From assembly GCF_028863665.1 (NCBI RefSeq), contig NZ_JARBFX010000002.1, positions 186,001 through 250,000 of the forward strand: a stretch of DNA of 64,000 nt, given 5' to 3'. This stretch comes from Aquabacter sediminis (GTDB lineage Bacteria > Pseudomonadota > Alphaproteobacteria > Rhizobiales > Xanthobacteraceae). The notes beneath the pieces were generated by a model. That model did no database searches, was not told where the DNA came from, and saw nothing but the letters and a program-made list of their open reading frames with translations. The translations under genes were made by a program, and so were the position numbers. Positions 36,662 through 46,171 of the stretch are shown here, piece by piece (position 1 is the stretch's first letter; each line of letters begins with the position of its first letter).

Positions 36662-38827
36662 ATGTCAGCCATGAGCCGCTTGCCCGCATTCGCCGAGATC
36701 GACTGGCGCGCACCGGACCTTGCGACGCCGTCGGACACCACCGCGCCCTGGGCCACCCCGGAAGGCATCGCGGTGAACGCCCTGCACGGCCCCGCCGATG
36801 TGGAGGGGCTCTCCTTCATCGACACCTATCCCGGCGCCGCGCCTTTCCTGCGTGGCCCCTACCCAACCATGTACGTGAATCAGCCCTGGACCATCCGGCA
36901 GTATGCCGGCTTCTCCACGGCGGAGGATTCCAACGCCTTCTACCGGCGCAACCTCGCCGCCGGCCAGAAGGGCCTGTCGGTGGCCTTCGATCTGGCCACC
37001 CATCGCGGCTATGATTCCGATCACCCCCGTGTCGCCGGTGACGTGGGCATGGCGGGCGTCGCCATCGATTCCATCTATGACATGCGCACCCTCTTCTCCG
37101 GCATCCCGCTGGACCAGATGAGCGTGTCCATGACCATGAATGGCGCGGTGCTGCCGATCCTGGCCTTGTTCATCGTGGCGGGCGAGGAGCAGGGCGTGCC
37201 CCACGCCAAGCTCTCGGGCACGATCCAGAACGACATTCTCAAAGAATTCATGGTGCGGAACACTTATATCTATCCGCCCGCACCGAGCATGCGCATCATT
37301 TCCGACATCTTCGGCTATACGTCGAAAGAAATGCCGCGCTTCAATTCCATTTCCATTTCCGGCTACCACATGCAGGAAGCCGGGGCGACGCAGGATCTGG
37401 AGCTGGCCTATACGCTGGCGGACGGCGTCGAATATGTGCGCGCCGGCGCGAAGGCCGGGCTCGACATCGACGTGTTCGCGCCGCGCCTGTCCTTCTTCTG
37501 GGCCATCGGCATGAACTTCTACATGGAGGTGGCGAAGCTGCGCGCCGCCCGCCTCCTGTGGACCAAGCTCATGAGCGACCTCGGCGCCAAGAGCCCGAAG
37601 TCCCTGCCCCTGCGCACCCATTCGCAGACCTCCGGCTGGAGCCTCACTGCGCAGGACGTGTTCAACAACGTCATGCGCACCGCCATCGAGGCCATGGCGG
37701 CGACCCAAGGCCACACCCAGTCGCTGCACACCAATGCGCTGGACGAGGCGCTGGCCCTGCCCACGGACTTTTCCGCCCGCATTGCCCGCAACACCCAGAT
37801 CCTGCTCCAGCAGGAGAGCGGCACCACCCGCCAGATCGACCCTTGGGGCGGCTCCTTCTTCATCGAGCGCCTCACGGCGGACCTTGCCGCCAAGGCCTGG
37901 GCGCACATCCAGGAGGTGGAAGCGCTGGGCGGCATGGCCAAGGCCATCGAGGCGGGCATCCCGAAGCTGCGCATCGAGGAAGCCGCCGCCACCACCCAGG
38001 CCCGCATCGATGGCGGCGCCCAGACCGTGGTGGGCGTCAACAAGTACAAGCCCGACAGCGAGAAGCCCATCGACGTGCTGAAGGTGGACAATTCCGCCGT
38101 CCGCGCCGCCCAGATCGAGAAGCTCAACCGCCTGCGCGCCGAGCGCAATCCCGTCGAGGTGGAGGCCGCCCTCACGGCGCTGACCAATGGCGCGAGCCAG
38201 GGCGCGAACCTCCTGGAACTGGCCGTGAACGCCGCCCGGGTGAAGGCGACGGTGGGCGAGATTTCCGATGCGCTGGAAAAGGTGTTCGGCCGCCATCGGG
38301 CCGAGATCCGCGCCATTTCCGGCGTCTATAAGCGGGAGGCGGGCGCCATGACCGACAAGGTGGCCAAGGTGCAGGCGCAGGTGGAAGCCTTCGAGCATGC
38401 GGAAGGCCGCCGGCCGCGCATTCTCGTGGCCAAAGTGGGCCAGGACGGCCATGACCGGGGCCAGAAGGTCATCGCCTCCGCCTTCGCGGATCTGGGCTTC
38501 GACGTGGATATCGGCCCGCTCTTTGCCACCCCCGAGGAAGCCGCCCGCCAGGCGGTGGAAAATGACGTGCACGTGGTGGGCATCTCCTCGCTCGCCGCCG
38601 GCCACCTCACCCTCGTGCCGGCGCTGAAGCAGGCGCTGGAGGCGGAAGGGCGCGGCGACATCATGGTGGTGGTGGGCGGCGTGGTGCCGCCGCAGGACTA
38701 TGACGCCCTCAAGGCCGCCGGCGCCGAGGCCATCTTCCCGCCCGGCACCGTGATCGCCGACGCCGCGCGCGACCTGCTGGTCACCCTCTCCCAGCGGCTC
38801 GGCCATTCTCGCGAGGCGGCCGAATAG
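36662..38827 (+). CDS. mutB: Methylmalonyl-CoA mutase large (alpha) subunit
   Basis: The 721-residue adenosylcobalamin enzyme converts (R)-methylmalonyl-CoA to succinyl-CoA. The N-terminal barrel has [27 protein letters not shown] and [26 protein letters not shown]. The C-terminal cobalamin-binding domain has GQDGHDRG, with the axial H597, then SSLAAGH and [12 protein letters not shown]. Length matches the family (about 715-730). Start ambiguity is minor: ATG at 36662 or at 36671, the latter with AGGA eight bases upstream. The metallo-beta-lactamase-fold gene follows after 7 bases. No methylmalonyl-CoA epimerase or MeaB-type chaperone gene is in the window. Confidence 0.97.
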   Translation: MSAMSRLPAFAEIDWRAPDLATPSDTTAPWATPEGIAVNALHGPADVEGLSFIDTYPGAAPFLRGPYPTMYVNQPWTIRQYAGFSTAEDSNAFYRRNLAAGQKGLSVAFDLATHRGYDSDHPRVAGDVGMAGVAIDSIYDMRTLFSGIPLDQMSVSMTMNGAVLPILALFIVAGEEQGVPHAKLSGTIQNDILKEFMVRNTYIYPPAPSMRIISDIFGYTSKEMPRFNSISISGYHMQEAGATQDLELAYTLADGVEYVRAGAKAGLDIDVFAPRLSFFWAIGMNFYMEVAKLRAARLLWTKLMSDLGAKSPKSLPLRTHSQTSGWSLTAQDVFNNVMRTAIEAMAATQGHTQSLHTNALDEALALPTDFSARIARNTQILLQQESGTTRQIDPWGGSFFIERLTADLAAKAWAHIQEVEALGGMAKAIEAGIPKLRIEEAAATTQARIDGGAQTVVGVNKYKPDSEKPIDVLKVDNSAVRAAQIEKLNRLRAERNPVEVEAALTALTNGASQGANLLELAVNAARVKATVGEISDALEKVFGRHRAEIRAISGVYKREAGAMTDKVAKVQAQVEAFEHAEGRRPRILVAKVGQDGHDRGQKVIASAFADLGFDVDIGPLFATPEEAARQAVENDVHVVGISSLAAGHLTLVPALKQALEAEGRGDIMVVVGGVVPPQDYDALKAAGAEAIFPPGTVIADAARDLLVTLSQRLGHSREAAE

Positions 38828-38834
38828 GTCGGCC

Positions 38835-39740
38835 ATGCTGCGGCCCCTCGGCTCGACCCTGCGGGTGGTCGAGGCCGCTCCGAACGTGCTCGCCTTCTAT
38901 GACGGGCGCGTGCCGGGGGCGCGGCTTCATGCCGAGACGGAGAACTGGCTGGACGATGGCGCCTATGCGCTGGGCATCGCCTCCTATGCGGTGGTGGAGG
39001 GCGCAGAGGCCCTCGTCTACGACACCCACGTCTCTCTGACCCATGCCCGCCTCGTCCGGGACGAGCTGGAGCGGCGGGGCGTGCGCCACATCCGCGTGGT
39101 GCTGAGCCATTGGCATGACGACCATGTGGCGGGGAACGCCGTTTTCGCCGATTGCGAGATCATCGCGAATGCCGACACCGCCGCCTTGCTGAAGGCCCAT
39201 CAGGGGGCCATGGAGACGGCCGATCCGCCCATCCGCCCCCTGGTTCATCCCACCACCCTGTTCGATGGGACGCTGGACCTGACGGTGGGCGCAGTGCCGG
39301 TGCGGCTCATGGCCTTCGACATTCACAGCCGGGACGGAACGGTGGCCTTGCTGCCCAACGGGGTGCTGCTGGCCGGCGACACGCTGGAAGACCCCATCAC
39401 CTATGTGGACGAACCGGACCGCCTCGCCCCCCATCTTCGTGAGTTGGAGCGCCTCGCCGGCCTCGGCATCCGCCGCATCCTGCCCAATCACGGCTCACTC
39501 GCGCGCATCGCGGCCGGCGGCTATCCGCCGGAGCTGATCGCGGCCACCCGCCTCTATGTGGAGGCTCTCGCCGCCCTCGCGCCCGGCGCGCCGGGCACAG
39601 AGACCCAGAAGGCGGCCCGCGCCGCCTTGCCGCTTGAGGATTTTGCGGCTGAAGCCTTCGCCACTGGCGCCATCGATCCCTTCGCACCCTATGAGGCGGT
39701 GCACCGGCGGAATGTGGAGCGGGTGCGGGCGGAGGGTTGA
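38835..39740 (+). CDS. Metallo-beta-lactamase-fold hydrolase
   Basis: The 301-residue protein has the MBL-fold zinc motif SHWHDDH (H92, H94, D96, H97), then an LLAGDTLEDP strand carrying the bridging aspartate, and LPNHG with the last histidine. No signal peptide is present. It starts 7 bases after mutB and is surely in the same transcript. Fold relatives include thioesterases, lactonases and glyoxalases, so an acyl-CoA thioesterase or repair role in the propionate pathway is conceivable, but the substrate is unknown. It converges with the citramalate synthase gene. Confidence 0.85.
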   Translation: MLRPLGSTLRVVEAAPNVLAFYDGRVPGARLHAETENWLDDGAYALGIASYAVVEGAEALVYDTHVSLTHARLVRDELERRGVRHIRVVLSHWHDDHVAGNAVFADCEIIANADTAALLKAHQGAMETADPPIRPLVHPTTLFDGTLDLTVGAVPVRLMAFDIHSRDGTVALLPNGVLLAGDTLEDPITYVDEPDRLAPHLRELERLAGLGIRRILPNHGSLARIAAGGYPPELIAATRLYVEALAALAPGAPGTETQKAARAALPLEDFAAEAFATGAIDPFAPYEAVHRRNVERVRAEG

Positions 39741-39759
39741 GGCCCCTACCCGTTCCCCC

Positions 39760-41358
39760 TCAGCCCGGCGCGCCTTCCTTCAGCAGCTTCCAGGTGATGG
39801 AATCGATCAGCGCTTCGAAGGAGGCGTCGATGATGTTGGGGGAGACGCCCACCGTGGTCCAGCGGTCGCCGGTCTCGTCAGTGCTCTCGATCAGCACGCG
39901 GGTGATGGCCTCCGTACCGCCATTGAGGATGCGGACGCGATAGTCGGTCAGGCGCAGGCCGGCGATGAAGGGCTGGTACTTGCCCAGATCCTTGCGCAGC
40001 GCCACGTCCAGCGCGTTGACGGGGCCGTTGCCCTCGGCGGCGGAGATGAAGACGTCGCCATCCACCTCCACCTTCACGATGGCCTCGGCCACGGTGAGCA
40101 TCTCGCCGCGCGCATTGTAGCGGCGCTCCACATTCACGCTGAAGCGCTCAACCGTGAAGAAGTCCGGCACCGTGCCCAGCATGCGCCGGGCGAGCAGCGC
40201 GAAAGAGGCATCCGCCGCCTCATAGGCATAGCCCAGCGCCTCGCGCTGCTTCACCTCGTCGAGCAGCCGCCCGAGGCGCGGGTCGGCCTTGTCCACGTCC
40301 ACGCCGAGCCGCTCCAGCTCGGACACCACGTTGGACTTGCCGGCCTGGTCGGAGACCAGGACCTTGCGGCGATTGCCCACGAGATCTGGCGCCACATGCT
40401 CATAGGTGGCGGGGTCCTTCAGGATGGCGGAGGCGTGGATGCCGGCCTTGGTGGCAAAGGCGCTGTCGCCCACATAGGGCGCGTGGCGGTTGGGCGCCCG
40501 GTTCAGCATCTCGTCCAGCACATGGGAGACGCTGGACAGGTCGTGCAGGCCCTCCTGCGTCACGCCGATCTCGAAACGATCAGCGAAATCGCCCTTCAGC
40601 ATCAAGGTGGGGATGAGGGAGCACAGATTGGCATTGCCGCAGCGCTCCCCAAGCCCGTTCAGCGTGCCCTGGATCTGGCGGGCGCCCGCGCGCACGGCCG
40701 CCAGCGAGTTGGCCACCGCCTGCTCGGTGTCGTTATGGGCGTGGATGCCCACATGATCGCCGGGCACCACCTCAATCACCGCGCGGACGATGGCGTCCAC
40801 TTCATGGGGCAAGGTGCCGCCATTGGTGTCGCACAACACCACCCAGCGCGCCCCGGCCTCATAGGCGGTGCGGGCGCAGGCCAGGGCAAAGTCGCGCTTT
40901 TCCTTGAAGCCATCGAAGAAATGCTCGCAATCCACCAGAACCTCGCGGCCGGCGGCGCGGGCGGCGGCGACGCTCTCGCGGATGGAGATGAGATTTTCCT
41001 CTTCGCTCGTCTCCAGCGCCACCCGCACCTGGTAGGCGGAGGCCTTGGCGACGAAGCAGATGGCATCGGCCTCAGCGGCCAGGAGCGCGGCCACGCCCGG
41101 ATCATTGGCGGCCGAGCGCCCCGCCCGCTTGGTCATGCCGAAGGCGGTGACCTTCGCCCGTGCCGCCCGCCTTTCCGAAAACAGGCTGGTGTCGAGCGGG
41201 TTGGCGCCGGGATAGCCCGCCTCCACATAGTCGACGCCCAGCCGGTCCAACAGGCTCATGACCTTGAGCTTGTCGGCGAGCGTGAAGTCGACCCCGTTGG
41301 TCTGCGCGCCGTCCCGCAGCGTGGTGTCGAACAGATAAAGGCGTTCCTTGGTGGGCAT
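39760..41358 (-). CDS. cimA: Citramalate synthase
   Basis: The 532-residue enzyme condenses pyruvate and acetyl-CoA to citramalate, an entry to isoleucine synthesis. It has the HMGL-like barrel (LYLFDTTLRDGAQTNGVDFTLADKL, GIHAHNDTEQAVANSLAAV, GTLNGLGERCGNANLCSLIP) and a C-terminal LeuA-type regulatory dimer domain (about 390-530). The GERCGNANL motif fits CimA rather than IPMS. The ATG at 41358 is the conserved start (MPTKERLYLFDTTLRDG); another ATG nine codons upstream is possible. The gene is transcribed after cysS and the acetyltransferase. A 125-bp gap precedes it. Confidence 0.93.
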   Translation of the reverse strand: MPTKERLYLFDTTLRDGAQTNGVDFTLADKLKVMSLLDRLGVDYVEAGYPGANPLDTSLFSERRAARAKVTAFGMTKRAGRSAANDPGVAALLAAEADAICFVAKASAYQVRVALETSEEENLISIRESVAAARAAGREVLVDCEHFFDGFKEKRDFALACARTAYEAGARWVVLCDTNGGTLPHEVDAIVRAVIEVVPGDHVGIHAHNDTEQAVANSLAAVRAGARQIQGTLNGLGERCGNANLCSLIPTLMLKGDFADRFEIGVTQEGLHDLSSVSHVLDEMLNRAPNRHAPYVGDSAFATKAGIHASAILKDPATYEHVAPDLVGNRRKVLVSDQAGKSNVVSELERLGVDVDKADPRLGRLLDEVKQREALGYAYEAADASFALLARRMLGTVPDFFTVERFSVNVERRYNARGEMLTVAEAIVKVEVDGDVFISAAEGNGPVNALDVALRKDLGKYQPFIAGLRLTDYRVRILNGGTEAITRVLIESTDETGDRWTTVGVSPNIIDASFEALIDSITWKLLKEGAPG

Positions 41359-41483
41359 TTCTTGTCTCTTGTGCTCATCGCCCATTGCATCGGGGCGGGC
41401 GCCCGTCCTGTTTCCGTCCGCTGGCGCTGCGAGACCACCCGTTTTCAGGGCGAGCGCCGCATCCGCCAGGACGAGCGGCGCGC

Positions 41484-41990
41484 TCACTGCGTCCTCGCGG
41501 GCGGCAAGTCCTTGGAAAGCGTCGTGTTGGCCAGCCACACATCGCCCAGCGGCACGGAATTGCGGCGCTGGGCCACGTAGCCGCGATGCTGGAAAAAGCC
41601 GAGGGCGGTGTCGCTGGCATCCACGGTGAGAGCTTTCGCCCCCCGGGCTTGCGCCAGGCGCTCCAGCGCGTCGCACAAAAGGCGCGCAATGCCGGTCTCG
41701 GCCATTTCCGGGTCCACATAGAGCAGGTCGATGTGGGTGTTGTCCTTGAGCGTGGCAAAGCCCATGGGCTCGCCTTCCACCACGGCGACCAGGGTGAGGC
41801 CGGCGGCGAGGCGGGCGGCGAATTCGTCCTCGTCATCGGCCAAGGCCGCCCAGGCTTCCTGCTGGTCCTCGTCATAATCGTCCTCCGTCAGCTCCATGAT
41901 GGCGGAGCGGAAGATGATGGCGAGGCGGGACGCGTCCTCGGGCAAATAGGGCCGAAGGCCGGCGGCGCTATTGGAATTGGCGGCCTTCAT
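41484..41990 (-). CDS. GNAT-family N-acetyltransferase
   Basis: This 168-residue protein has the GNAT fold order: [20 protein letters not shown] at the start, [50 protein letters not shown] as the acetyl-CoA-binding core, and [13 protein letters not shown] as the end. The pyrophosphate-binding loop is degenerate (AETGIAR for Q/RxxGxG/A). The ATG at 41990 overlaps the cysS stop codon as ATGA, so the two are translationally coupled. The substrate is unknown. Confidence 0.85.
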   Translation of the reverse strand: MKAANSNSAAGLRPYLPEDASRLAIIFRSAIMELTEDDYDEDQQEAWAALADDEDEFAARLAAGLTLVAVVEGEPMGFATLKDNTHIDLLYVDPEMAETGIARLLCDALERLAQARGAKALTVDASDTALGFFQHRGYVAQRRNSVPLGDVWLANTTLSKDLPPARTQ

Positions 41991-43375
41991 GGCGCGACCT
42001 CCCAGCTGGTGGTGCCGTCCTTGTTGTCCATCAGGACCACGCCCTGGGCGGCGAGCAGTTCGCGGATCTGATCGGCGCGGGCGAAGTCGCGGGCCTTGCG
42101 GGCGGCCAGGCGCTCCGCGATGAGCAGGCCCACCGCGTCCGCATCCACCGTCACCTTCTCCCGCTTGCGGGCGAGCCATTCGGTCTGCGTCTCCTGGAGG
42201 AGGCCCATCAGGTTGGCCGCGCCCTTGAAGCGGCGCTTCAAGGCGGTGGAGGTCTCCACGTCATCGGCCACGTCGGCGAGATGGTGGAGATGGGAGATGG
42301 CCGAGGGCATGTTGAGGTCGTCGCCCAGGCGATCGGCGATCTCGCTCTCGAACGGATTGCCCTCCCCCGTCTCCGCCGGCTCGTCGCCGATGATGCGGTA
42401 CCACTTGTCCAGGGTCTTGGCGGCAAAGCCGATGCCCTGGCGGGTCCAGTTGATGGGCTGGCGATAATGGGTGGAGAGCATGGCAAAGCGCAGCGCCTCG
42501 CCCGGCCAGTCCGCCAGCAATTCGCGAATGGTGACGAAGTTGCCGAGCGACTTCGACATCTTCTCGCCTTCCAGCATCAGGAAGCCGTTATGCATCCAGA
42601 CCTGCGCCATCACGCCGGTGTCGAAGGCGCAGCGGGACTGGGCGATCTCGTTCTCATGGTGGGGGAAGACGAGGTCGATGCCGCCGCCATGAATGTCGAA
42701 GGTCTCGCCCAAATGCTTCCAAGACATGGCCGAGCATTCGATGTGCCAGCCGGGGCGGCCGGGCGTGGCGATGCCGCAGGGAGACGGCCAGCCGGGAACG
42801 CCCGCCTCGGAGGGCTTCCAGAGCACGAAGTCCATGGCATCGTGCTTGTAGGGGGCGACATCCACCCGCGCGCCGGCGATCATCTCGTCCAGCGGCCGGC
42901 GGGAGAGGCGGCCATAATCGGGCATGGAGGGCACGTTGAAGAGCACGTGGTCCTGCTCCACATAGGCATGCCCCGCCGCCACCAGGCGCTCGATGAGCAC
43001 CCGCATCTCGTCGATATGCTCAGTGGCGCGCGGCTCCACCGTCGGCCTCAGGCAGCCGAGCGCGGCCGTGTCCTCGCGGAACCAGCGATAGGTCTCCTCG
43101 GTGAGGTCGCGGATGGTGATGCCGCGCTCGGCGGCCCGAGCGTTGATCTTGTCGTCCACGTCCGTGATGTTGCGCACATAGGTCACGTGCGCCTCCCCGT
43201 AGAGGCGGCGCAGCAGGCGGAACAGCACGTCGAACACGATCACCGGCCGGGCATTGCCGATATGGGCGTGGTCATAGACGGTGGGGCCGCAGACATACAT
43301 GCGCACCCGCTCGGGATCGAGCGGACGGAAGGGATCCTTGGACCGGCTGAGCGTATTGTAGAGCCGCAGCTCCAT
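41987..43375 (-). CDS. cysS: Cysteine--tRNA ligase
   Basis: The 462-residue class I synthetase shows [17 protein letters not shown], with zinc ligand C29 and the HIGH variant HIGN (38-41), WHIECSAM and [20 protein letters not shown] with the remaining zinc ligands, and [12 protein letters not shown] as the KMSKS loop. Length is as usual (E. coli 461). The gene leads a leftward set cysS-GNAT-cimA. The ATG at 43375 begins the conserved MELRLYNTL. Confidence 0.97.
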   Translation of the reverse strand: MELRLYNTLSRSKDPFRPLDPERVRMYVCGPTVYDHAHIGNARPVIVFDVLFRLLRRLYGEAHVTYVRNITDVDDKINARAAERGITIRDLTEETYRWFREDTAALGCLRPTVEPRATEHIDEMRVLIERLVAAGHAYVEQDHVLFNVPSMPDYGRLSRRPLDEMIAGARVDVAPYKHDAMDFVLWKPSEAGVPGWPSPCGIATPGRPGWHIECSAMSWKHLGETFDIHGGGIDLVFPHHENEIAQSRCAFDTGVMAQVWMHNGFLMLEGEKMSKSLGNFVTIRELLADWPGEALRFAMLSTHYRQPINWTRQGIGFAAKTLDKWYRIIGDEPAETGEGNPFESEIADRLGDDLNMPSAISHLHHLADVADDVETSTALKRRFKGAANLMGLLQETQTEWLARKREKVTVDADAVGLLIAERLAARKARDFARADQIRELLAAQGVVLMDNKDGTTSWEVAP

Positions 43376-43813
43376 GTGACCTTCACTCCCTCAGAGGCAT
43401 GCGCCGCGGCCCGTGAGGGGCCATGGATCATGGATGCCCGACCAGCCGGCCGTGGCGTCCGTTTCTCCTCGAGGGGTGCAGCAAGGGACGGCCGCGGCCA
43501 GCGTGTTCGGCTAACCGCAAATAATCGACAGCACGGCGCGCAGGCGCACGAATGCCGGTATGGTGGACGACCCGTTCATGGCGGCGGACAATGGGAGCGG
43601 AATGCCCAGGCGTCAAGCCATTTCCAGCGGCAAAGCCGGCCTGTCGCCTCCGCGCGCCGCACCCTGGCGCAAAGGGCGCAGCGGCTTGACCTTCTTATGG
43701 CCACAAGTCTATCCCAACACCGTCGCCATGGTTAACCCGCGCGAATCGGCACCCGCCTGACCGCGCTCCCGCTTTCGGAGCGCTCGGGCCCAGAGAGGTC
43801 GCAACGCAGATAC
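43376..43813. other. Spacer between cysS and a small exported protein gene
   Basis: This 438-base region contains no supported gene; short frames on both strands lack ribosome sites. It must contain the leftward cysS promoter and carries a good rightward promoter listed separately. Confidence 0.7.
43686..43714 (+). promoter_or_regulatory. Sigma-70-type promoter for the small Cys-rich protein gene
   Basis: TTGACC (43686-43691) and CTATCC (43709-43714) are 17 bases apart, close to the alphaproteobacterial consensus. The start would be near 43721, leaving a 5' leader of about 93 bases. Confidence 0.55.
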
Positions 43814-44125
43814 ATGACGAAGACGAGCCTCATCCTCGCTGCCCTTCTCACGCTGGCCAGCGGCGCTGCGCGTGCGGAAACCCGAATTTTCCTGATTGAG
43901 AATTCCGATGCCTATGGCATTGACCGCTGCCTCGCGGACGGCGAGCCATGCGGCGAGCGCCTCGCCACCGCCTGGTGTCGGACCCATGATTATGGCCGAG
44001 CGCTCGATTATGGGCGCGTGGCGTCCGCGAGCCCCGTCACGCCGGTGGCGAGCCCCCACGCGCCGCGCGCCACCTGTACCGGACCTTTGTGCCCGGGCGT
44101 CGTGACCATCACCTGCACCCGTTGA
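43814..44125 (+). CDS. Small exported cysteine-rich protein
   Basis: The 103-residue protein has a clear signal peptide (1-21, cut after ARA). The mature domain of about 80 residues contains six cysteines (DRC, EPC, TAWC, ATC, PLC, TC), probably forming disulfides in the periplasm. The segment DAYGIDRCLADGEPCG...ATAWC recurs in hypothetical proteins of Hyphomicrobiales. Function is unknown. A sigma-70-like promoter precedes it. It converges with creA. Confidence 0.8.
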   Translation: MTKTSLILAALLTLASGAARAETRIFLIENSDAYGIDRCLADGEPCGERLATAWCRTHDYGRALDYGRVASASPVTPVASPHAPRATCTGPLCPGVVTITCTR

Positions 44126-44162
44126 CGCGGGCCAGGCGGGCGGCGCACCGCCCGCCCTCCGA

Positions 44163-44675
44163 CTACTTGATGAAGTCCGCGCAGCGCGGCACCTCGCCCG
44201 AGGCGCCCCAGGGCATGATGGGCACGGTCGAGGTGGAGTTCTTGGGGCTGCCCTCCACAAGCTTGTCCGAATAGACGAGATAGACGAGGACGTTGCGCTT
44301 GGCATCGCAGCCCCGCACGATCTGCATGCGCTTGAAGAAGAGCGAGCGGCTCTGGCGGAACACCACGTCGCCCTGCTCGAACTTCTCCTTGAAGACGATG
44401 GGGCCGGTCTGCCGGCAGGCGAGCGAGATGTCGGAGACCTCCTCGGCTACCCCCACCATGCCGGAAAGGCCGCCTTTCTCGGGCACTGTATAATGGCAGG
44501 CGACGCCGGAAACCACTGGGTCATCAATGCCATAGACCGCCAGCTTGTCGTCGGGGGTCAGGAACTTCCAGACCGTCGACTTACGGAAGATCAGGTCTGG
44601 CTCCTGCCCGGCGGCAGCGCCGCTGGCGAGGAGGCAGATGGTCGCCGCGGCGAGGCCGCGCAGCCACAGTTTCAT
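44163..44675 (-). CDS. creA: CreA family exported protein
   Basis: The 170-residue protein starts with a signal peptide (about 1-22, cut in GAAAG). The mature part is the CreA domain: VWKFLTPDDKLAVYGIDDPVVSGVACHYTVPEKGG, SDISLACRQTGPI, MQIVRGCDAKRNVLVYLVYSDKLVEGSPKNSTSTVPI. Length resembles E. coli CreA (157). CreA is periplasmic with no established biochemical role. The ATG at 44675 fits the signal peptide; an upstream frame start at 44708 is less suitable. No creBCD genes are nearby, which is normal outside enterobacteria. Confidence 0.92.
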   Translation of the reverse strand: MKLWLRGLAAATICLLASGAAAGQEPDLIFRKSTVWKFLTPDDKLAVYGIDDPVVSGVACHYTVPEKGGLSGMVGVAEEVSDISLACRQTGPIVFKEKFEQGDVVFRQSRSLFFKRMQIVRGCDAKRNVLVYLVYSDKLVEGSPKNSTSTVPIMPWGASGEVPRCADFIK

Positions 44676-44827
44676 TCTCGTCCACCCATTGCCGCACCCG
44701 AGGCTCATGCCCGGCCATGCCCTTCACATATGGGTGCGCCTGCGTCTCTGCGGAAGGCGGGAATTGACGCGCGTTGCGCGCCATGACACCTGTGCCGGCA
44801 ACAAGATCAAGACGCCCGGAGACCCCC

Positions 44828-45922
44828 ATGAGCACGACCCGTCGACATTTCCTCGGCGCATCCGCGACTGCGCTCGCGTCCACCGCTGTCGCCATGCCCG
44901 CCCTGGCGCAGAGCCAGCCGGAAGTGAAGTGGCGCCTGACCTCCTCCTTCCCCCGCGTGCTCGACACCATCTATGGCACCGCCCAGATGCTCTCGAAATA
45001 TGTGGCGGAGGCGACGGACGGGAAGTTCCAGATCCAGACCTTCCCCGCTGGCGAACTGGTTCCGGGCCTGCAGGCGCTCGACGCGGTCTCCTCCGGCACC
45101 GTGGAATGCGCCCAGACCGCCACCTATTTCTATATCGGCAAGGATCCCACCCTCGCCTTTGGCACCGGCGTGCCCTTCGGCTTCAATTCGCGCCAGCAGC
45201 ATTCCTGGTGGTTCTTCGGCGGCGGCGAGCAGATCATCAACGGCGTGCTCTCCAAGCTGAACGCCTATTCCATTCCCATGGGCAATTCCGGCACCCAGAT
45301 GGGCGGCTTCTTCCGCAAGGAGCTGAACTCGGTGGAGGACCTGAAGGGCCTGAAGTTCCGCATCGGCGGCATTGGCGGGCAGGTGCTGGCCAAGCTCGGC
45401 GTGGTGCCCCAGCAGATCGCGCCCGGCGACGTCTATCCCGCCTTGGAGCGCGGCACCATCGACGCGGCGGAATTCGTCGGTCCCTATGATGACGAGAAGT
45501 TCGGCCTCGTGAAGGTGGCCAAGTACTATTACTATCCCGGCTGGTGGGAAGGTGGCGCCATGCTTCACCTGGTCATCAACCAGGACCAGTGGAACAAGCT
45601 GCCCAAGCACTACCAGGCCATCCTGTCCAACGCCTGCGAGGCAGCCAACAATTGGATGCTCGCCAAGTATGACATGGTGAACCCGCCCGCCCTGCGCCGC
45701 CTTGTGCAGCAGGGCTGCGAATTGCGGGCCTTCCCGCAATCCATCATGGAAGCCGGCTACAAGGCCTCGTTCGAGCTCTATAACGAGATCGCGGCCACCA
45801 ATCCGGAGTTCAAGAAGGCGCTCGACAGCATGAATGCCATCCGGGCCGAGCAGCTGGTGTGGTGGCAGATCGGCGAATATTCCTACGACAGTTTCAACAT
45901 CCGCATGCGCGGCAAGAGCTGA
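44828..45922 (+). CDS. TRAP transporter solute-binding protein (TakP-like), Tat-exported
   Basis: The 364-residue protein has a Tat signal peptide (RRHFLG at 5-10, cut after MPALA near residue 27) and a DctP/TakP-type mature domain. VKWRLTSSFPRVLDTIYGTAQ, GELVPGLQALDAV, MGNSGTQMGGFFRKE, and GPYDDEKFGLVKVAKYYYYPGWWEGG follow the pattern of R. sphaeroides TakP, which binds 2-oxo acids as dimers. The ATG at 44828 begins the Tat motif. The membrane subunits (DctQ and DctM types) are not in the neighbourhood, so partners must be encoded elsewhere. Confidence 0.92.
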   Translation: MSTTRRHFLGASATALASTAVAMPALAQSQPEVKWRLTSSFPRVLDTIYGTAQMLSKYVAEATDGKFQIQTFPAGELVPGLQALDAVSSGTVECAQTATYFYIGKDPTLAFGTGVPFGFNSRQQHSWWFFGGGEQIINGVLSKLNAYSIPMGNSGTQMGGFFRKELNSVEDLKGLKFRIGGIGGQVLAKLGVVPQQIAPGDVYPALERGTIDAAEFVGPYDDEKFGLVKVAKYYYYPGWWEGGAMLHLVINQDQWNKLPKHYQAILSNACEAANNWMLAKYDMVNPPALRRLVQQGCELRAFPQSIMEAGYKASFELYNEIAATNPEFKKALDSMNAIRAEQLVWWQIGEYSYDSFNIRMRGKS

Positions 45923-46171
45923 CACCAGCCACGCCGGGAGTCGGGCAGCAGGATGACCGGAACCGCCGGCGCGGTGCGAAAACCACACTTTGGTCACCAT
46001 TGGCCCCCGCCAATGGGGCTATAAGTGCGAACGATGAGGCCGACCGCCTCTGCGCGTCGAAGTCCGCCCCCCGGGCGGGAACCACGATGCAGGGGCGGTC
46101 GTCCTGTTCCGGGGTGGGCGCCGCAGCGCCACCCGGAGGATGCGGCATTGATCGGGCGGTCCGGATTGAGA

